This document shows positions 60,913 through 64,000 of a DNA stretch of 64,000 nt, in pieces. Each line of letters starts with the position of its first letter. Within the stretch, counting starts at the first letter, position 1. The position numbers were made by a program, and so were the translations under genes. This stretch comes from Streptomyces ficellus. GTDB lineage: Bacteria > Actinomycetota > Actinomycetes > Streptomycetales > Streptomycetaceae. The notes under the pieces are model-generated. The model was given only the letters and a program-made list of their open reading frames with translations. It was not told the origin of the DNA and searched no databases. The stretch lies in contig NZ_CP034279.1 of the NCBI RefSeq assembly GCF_009739905.1, positions 5,580,001 to 5,644,000 of the forward strand, given 5' to 3'.

Positions 60913-61341
60913 ATGCCCGGCCAGCCGCCCGCCCGCCGTACCGTGCTGAAAGGCGCCGCCCTCGCCGGTGCCGCCGGGCTCGGCGCCGCTGCCTGCTCCA
61001 CCGAGTCGAAGGTCGGCCACGCCGCGGTCCCGACCCCGACCGCTCCCGTCGACCTGGGCGCGGCGGACGCGGTGCCCGTCGGCGGCGCCAAGCTCTACCG
61101 CGAGCAGCGTCTCGTGGTGAGCTGCCCGGCCAAGGGCCAGTACAAGGCGTTCAGCGCCCAGTGCACCCACGCGGGCTGCGTCTTCGACAAGGTCGAGGGC
61201 ACCGAGGGCAACTGCCCCTGCCACGGCAGCCGCTTCGACGTCACCACCGGTCAGCCGCTCAAGGGCCCGGCGACCGCCGCCCTGCCCGAGGTCCCGGTCA
61301 AGGTCACCGGCGGCAAGCTGGTCGCCGGCCCCGACGCGTAG
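60913..61341 (+). CDS. Exported Rieske [2Fe-2S] protein
   Basis: A 142-residue small Rieske protein. The N-terminal twin-arginine signal (ARRTVLKG, then an Ala/Gly core) ends in a lipobox-like AAAC, suggesting a Tat-exported lipoprotein. Rieske ligands are in CTHAGC and CPCHGSRF, and the C-terminal strand carries the usual ALPEVPVKV. It is an electron carrier of unknown partner. ATG 60913 has GGAG close upstream; a longer start at 60844 would hide the Tat signal. Confidence 0.9.
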   Translation: MPGQPPARRTVLKGAALAGAAGLGAAACSTESKVGHAAVPTPTAPVDLGAADAVPVGGAKLYREQRLVVSCPAKGQYKAFSAQCTHAGCVFDKVEGTEGNCPCHGSRFDVTTGQPLKGPATAALPEVPVKVTGGKLVAGPDA

Positions 61342-61397
61342 GTTTCCGGCCCGCCGGCCCGCCGGCCCGCCGCCCCGCCGCCGGCCCCCCGCCGGGC

Positions 61398-62333
61398 TCA
61401 GTCCCAGTCCCAGTCGATCCCCAGGATCCCCGGGCGCACCCCCTGCTCCACGAAGTGGACCGTGCGGTGCCCGCTCAGCGTCAGATCGCCGCGGGCCCCG
61501 CGCGGCGCGCCCGCCGCCGACTGCGCGAAGCGCCGGCACCGCACCGGCAGGGCGTCCTCGTGGAACCGGACCTGGAGGACGTACTGCCCGCCCGCGAAGC
61601 TGAAGCCGCGTACGTACTCGCCGCTCACCCCGCCCGTACCGTCCTCGAAGCCGTACCCGAAGAGGTACGTGTCGCCCGCCCGCAGCCGCGCGTCGAACAG
61701 CAGCTCCGCGACCACCACCCCGGTCCCGCGGTGCCGCCGCACCCGCCCCGTGCGACAGTTCTCGCCCGCCCGCACCACCACCCGCTCCGCGTCACAGCCG
61801 TCGTCCCCGCGGTGGATGGCCAGGTAGCGGTCGACGCCGTCCCGGTGGGCGCGTACCACCTGCTGCGAGTCCCGGCCGACCAGCTCCCGCCCGGGCCCGA
61901 TTCGGACCCGCTCCTGGTGCCCGACGGTGTGCAGCCCGCCGTCGACGGGGGACTCCAGCTCCGCGATCAGTGCCTCCACCGCGCCGGAGGCCTCCAGCAG
62001 CGAGCGGTACGAACGGGCCGCCGGCCGGGGCCGGCCCCCGGACCCCTCCGCGCCCGGCGCGGGGTCGCCGAGCAGCCGCAGCAGGGACTCACCGGGCAGC
62101 TGGAGCAGCTCCTCCAGGGCCCGTACCGCCTTCAGCGACTCCGGCCGCTGCGGACGCCGGGCGCCCTGCTGCCAGTAACAGAGGCTGGTCACGCCGACCT
62201 TGATGCCGCGGTGCGCGAGATGGTGCTGCACCCGCTGAAGCGGCAGCCCGCGCACCGCCAGCGCCGCGCGCAGCGCCAGGTGGAACGGGCCGGTCTGCAG
62301 GATCTGCGCCAGATCGGTCTCGGTGTGTCCCAT
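61398..62333 (-). CDS. HTH (XRE-like) protein with a C-terminal sensor-like domain
   Basis: A 311-residue protein. The N-terminal about 80 residues (LRAALAVRGLPLQRVQHHLAHRGIKVGVTSLCYWQQGARRPQRPESLKAVRALEELLQLPGESLL) look like a lambda-repressor-type HTH. The remaining about 200 residues (VVAELLFDARLRAGDTYLFGYGFED; YVRGFSFAGGQYVLQVRFHEDALPVRC) are beta-rich without a known name. It is found as a conserved streptomycete regulator type. ATG 62333 has GAGGA close by. Repeated GTTCAC sites upstream suggest autoregulation and control of the divergent protease gene. Confidence 0.75.
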   Translation of the reverse strand: MGHTETDLAQILQTGPFHLALRAALAVRGLPLQRVQHHLAHRGIKVGVTSLCYWQQGARRPQRPESLKAVRALEELLQLPGESLLRLLGDPAPGAEGSGGRPRPAARSYRSLLEASGAVEALIAELESPVDGGLHTVGHQERVRIGPGRELVGRDSQQVVRAHRDGVDRYLAIHRGDDGCDAERVVVRAGENCRTGRVRRHRGTGVVVAELLFDARLRAGDTYLFGYGFEDGTGGVSGEYVRGFSFAGGQYVLQVRFHEDALPVRCRRFAQSAAGAPRGARGDLTLSGHRTVHFVEQGVRPGILGIDWDWD

Positions 62334-62344
62334 GGGAGTCCTCG

Positions 62345-62441
62345 GTGAACGTTCACGACGGGGCGGGCGACTCCGGGCCGGTGGCGACGGTCGGGCAGGT
62401 GGGGGCGGGGATCCGTTCACTCGTCAACCAGTTACGTTCAC
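62345..62441. promoter_or_regulatory. Cluster of GTGAAC/GTTCAC sites in the divergent intergenic region
   Basis: A perfect palindrome GTGAACGTTCAC at 62345-62356 is followed by two direct half-sites GTTCAC at 62415-62420 and 62436-62441, 21 bp apart. The cluster lies between the HTH gene and the protease gene and is a likely binding region for the HTH protein. Confidence 0.55.
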
Positions 62442-62470
62442 AGCGCGGCGTCACCCCGCATTGAAGCGTG

Positions 62471-62499
62471 TTGACCTGCCCCCGACAACGCTCGATGCT
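62471..62499 (+). promoter_or_regulatory. Promoter of the protease gene pair
   Basis: TTGACC (62471-62476), 17 bases, GATGCT (62494-62499): a good -35 with a fair -10, about 50 bases before the start codon. It lies 30 bases downstream of the last GTTCAC half-site. Confidence 0.6.
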
Positions 62500-62552
62500 C
62501 CCAGCAGCGTCCGGACGCGATCCTCCCTCCCCACATCCCCAGGAGGAACGCG

Positions 62553-63152
62553 ATGCGCCCATCCCCAGGAACGGCCAGACAGTCCATCCTCGCGGTGCTC
62601 CTCGCCGCCACGACCACCCTGCTCCTCCCGGTGCCCGCCGCCACCGCCGGGGAGCGCGCCACCGCGGCGCCCGCCGCCAAGCGCCTCGACATCACCATGC
62701 AGGCACAGCTGAAGACGAACTGGTGCTGGGCCGCGGGCGGCAACACCATCGCCACCTGGTTCGGCCGCTCCCACTCCCAGAACCAGTTCTGCAACGCCGC
62801 GTTCAACCGCCAGCAGGGTTCCGACTGCCCCAACTGGCAGGCCACCCTCGGCAACGTCCAGACCGGGCTGCGCTGGGCCGGCGTCAACCCCGGTTCGTAC
62901 GTCGACGGCTGGTTGCGCTACTCCACCGTCCGGACCGAGATCGCCGCCGGCCGCCCCGTCGAGACGCGTATCCAGTGGGCGAGCGGCGGCGGCCACATGC
63001 ACGTGGTGTACGGGTACGACGACACCAACAGCTGGGTCTACTGGGGCGATCCCTGGCCCTCCAGCGACCGCTACAACTGGGCCTCGCACGCCTGGTACAC
63101 CGGCAACGGCTCCTTCTCCTGGACCCACTCCCTCTACCGGACGGGGGCGTGA
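62553..63152 (+). CDS. Secreted papain-like cysteine protease (C70/AvrRpt2-like)
   Basis: A 199-residue exported protein: signal peptide to about residue 32, then a papain-like domain with the nucleophile in TNWCWAAGGNTIATWFG (Cys58), the His in SGGGHMHVVYGYDD, and the acid in WGDPWPS. Order and spacing fit the peptidase C70 group, which includes the plant-pathogen effector AvrRpt2. AGGAGG lies seven bases before the ATG. A secreted partner gene follows five bases later. Confidence 0.88.
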   Translation: MRPSPGTARQSILAVLLAATTTLLLPVPAATAGERATAAPAAKRLDITMQAQLKTNWCWAAGGNTIATWFGRSHSQNQFCNAAFNRQQGSDCPNWQATLGNVQTGLRWAGVNPGSYVDGWLRYSTVRTEIAAGRPVETRIQWASGGGHMHVVYGYDDTNSWVYWGDPWPSSDRYNWASHAWYTGNGSFSWTHSLYRTGA

Positions 63153-63157
63153 GACCC

Positions 63158-63970
63158 ATGACGTCACGCCGTCGCACGTTCCCGGCCGTGGTGGCGACGA
63201 CCGCCCTCGCCCCCGTGCTGATGCTGCTCTCTGCGCCCTCCGCCGTCGCCGCCGGCACGCCGGACGCCGCGGTCGGGGCTCCCGCCACCCTCGACACGCT
63301 CTCCCGGTTCTTCGCCCGCGACGGCGCGGTGAGGCCCGCCGCCCGGCCCCGGATCGAGGGCCCCGCGGTCCCCGTGCGCGTCCTGTCACCGGACTTCGTG
63401 GCCGGCCGGGCCGGGGCGCCGGTGGCGCGCGTCGAGTTCCACGCCGCCATGGCGGTCTCCGCGGACGGGCGGAAGGCGTCCGTGTGGACCGCCCGCCGGG
63501 GTGCCGGAGGCTGGCAGGTGGTGAACATCGCGACCGGGGACGACGAGATCCGGTACGCGAAGGAGGGCGCCCGCCGGCTCCCGGGCGGGACGGTGTTCCG
63601 CGAGCCCCAGATCGACGCCTGGTACGTCCGGCGGGGCGCCGAGGTGCTCCCGCTCGACGAGGACGCGGTGCGCGCCGTGGGAGCGGGCGGGACCACGCTC
63701 GCCGCCTACCGGGAACGGGTCGCGGCCGCGTACGGGGACAAGCTCCCCGGCTCGGCGTACGCGCGCCGGGGCGCCGCCGGCGGGTACGGAGGGCCCGCCG
63801 GCACCGCGCCCGGCACGGCGCCCGACGCAGCGCCCGGTACCGCGCCCGGTACCGCCCCCGGCACGGCGTCCGGGGAAGCTCCGGCCGGCCCCACCGCCTG
63901 GGCCGCCGCCGCCCTGACCGCCGTACTGACCGCCGCCCTGGTCGTCGCCAGGAGGGTGCGCCGCCGCTGA
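63158..63970 (+). CDS. Secreted/membrane-anchored protein of unknown function, partner of the C70-like protease
   Basis: A 270-residue protein with a signal peptide (about 1-32), a compact domain (about 45-200; VARVEFHAAMAVSADGRKASVWTARRGAGGWQVVNIATGDDEIRYA), a PGTA repeat linker (about 215-240), and a C-terminal hydrophobic helix with an RRVRRR tail. It would be anchored by its C-terminus facing the outside. No enzymatic motif is visible. It starts five bases after the protease stop, so the two are co-translated; it may be a substrate, chaperone or inhibitor of the protease. Confidence 0.75.
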   Translation: MTSRRRTFPAVVATTALAPVLMLLSAPSAVAAGTPDAAVGAPATLDTLSRFFARDGAVRPAARPRIEGPAVPVRVLSPDFVAGRAGAPVARVEFHAAMAVSADGRKASVWTARRGAGGWQVVNIATGDDEIRYAKEGARRLPGGTVFREPQIDAWYVRRGAEVLPLDEDAVRAVGAGGTTLAAYRERVAAAYGDKLPGSAYARRGAAGGYGGPAGTAPGTAPDAAPGTAPGTAPGTASGEAPAGPTAWAAAALTAVLTAALVVARRVRRR

Positions 63971-64000
63971 CCACCCGCCCCTCGGGCGGCGCCCTCCCCG

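Overview
This is a GC-rich (about 72%) stretch of Streptomyces chromosome, or that of a very close relative. The evidence is strong third-position GC bias, GTG starts, a single TTA-poor coding style, SPW_0924/DUF3068, DUF4184, DUF6343 and chaplin genes, and a core backbone with polA, rpsA (four S1 domains), coaE, uvrB and uvrA. Housekeeping genes are interspersed with genus-specific regulators, secreted proteins and a few decayed or mobile pieces.

Layout. 1-4.3 kb: branched-chain amino-acid ABC transporter (livK-like, livH, livM, start of livG), minus strand. 4.3-5.3 kb: about 1 kb with no recognised gene. 5.3-13 kb: secreted S15 peptidase, PaaI thioesterase, FdhF/YdeP-type molybdopterin oxidoreductase, divergent polA. 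13-20.4 kb: DUF4184 membrane protein, secreted lytic transglycosylase, small membrane protein plus DUF3068, a broken hrpB helicase gene, a methyltransferase. 20.4-24.5 kb: rpsA with its own promoter and terminator, PAC2 protein, coaE, TPR protein. 24.5-29.4 kb: TetR with membrane protein, DUF6343, methyltransferase, DoxX, carboxylesterase. 29.4-33.8 kb: SNF2 helicase translationally coupled to a SWIM protein. 34-36.8 kb: cell-wall-anchored chaplin, DUF2293, an unassigned 245-aa protein, and a structured RNA. 36.8-46.7 kb: aminotransferase/HxlR pair, MerR/SDR/uridine-kinase-like group, pseudouridine catabolism pair, cupin, MFS, ogt, MHYT protein. 46.8-53 kb: uvrB, TerD, a TerD fusion, and a manganese-riboswitch-controlled TerC. 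53.2-53.4 kb: a small inverted-repeat element. 53.4-64 kb: MHS transporter, MBL hydrolase, maleylpyruvate-isomerase-like protein, uvrA, a PfkB-DUF4180 fusion, Rieske protein, HTH protein, and a secreted C70-like protease with a secreted partner.

Two themes stand out. First, at least five promoters share the RecA-independent (PafBC-type) DNA-damage pattern TTGTCA-G-N-N followed by N8 and TANNNT. They lie before polA, snf2-swim, ogt, uvrB and a short orphan reading frame at 24.5 kb, so this part of the chromosome is rich in DNA-repair functions under a common signal. Second, and most striking, 36613-36748 (+ strand) folds as a circularly permuted tRNA. The T-arm and 3' acceptor strand come first, a 6-nt loop closes the acceptor stem, and then come the 5' acceptor strand, U8, D-arm and anticodon stem. 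Every acceptor, D, anticodon and T stem is perfectly paired, nearly all tRNA-invariant bases are present, and the anticodon end opens into a long closing stem followed by an intrinsic terminator. The topology resembles tRNA-mimicking bacterial Y RNAs, but no Ro60/TROVE gene is present. The neighbour is the 245-aa protein of unknown function, which makes the pair a candidate undescribed ribonucleoprotein module.
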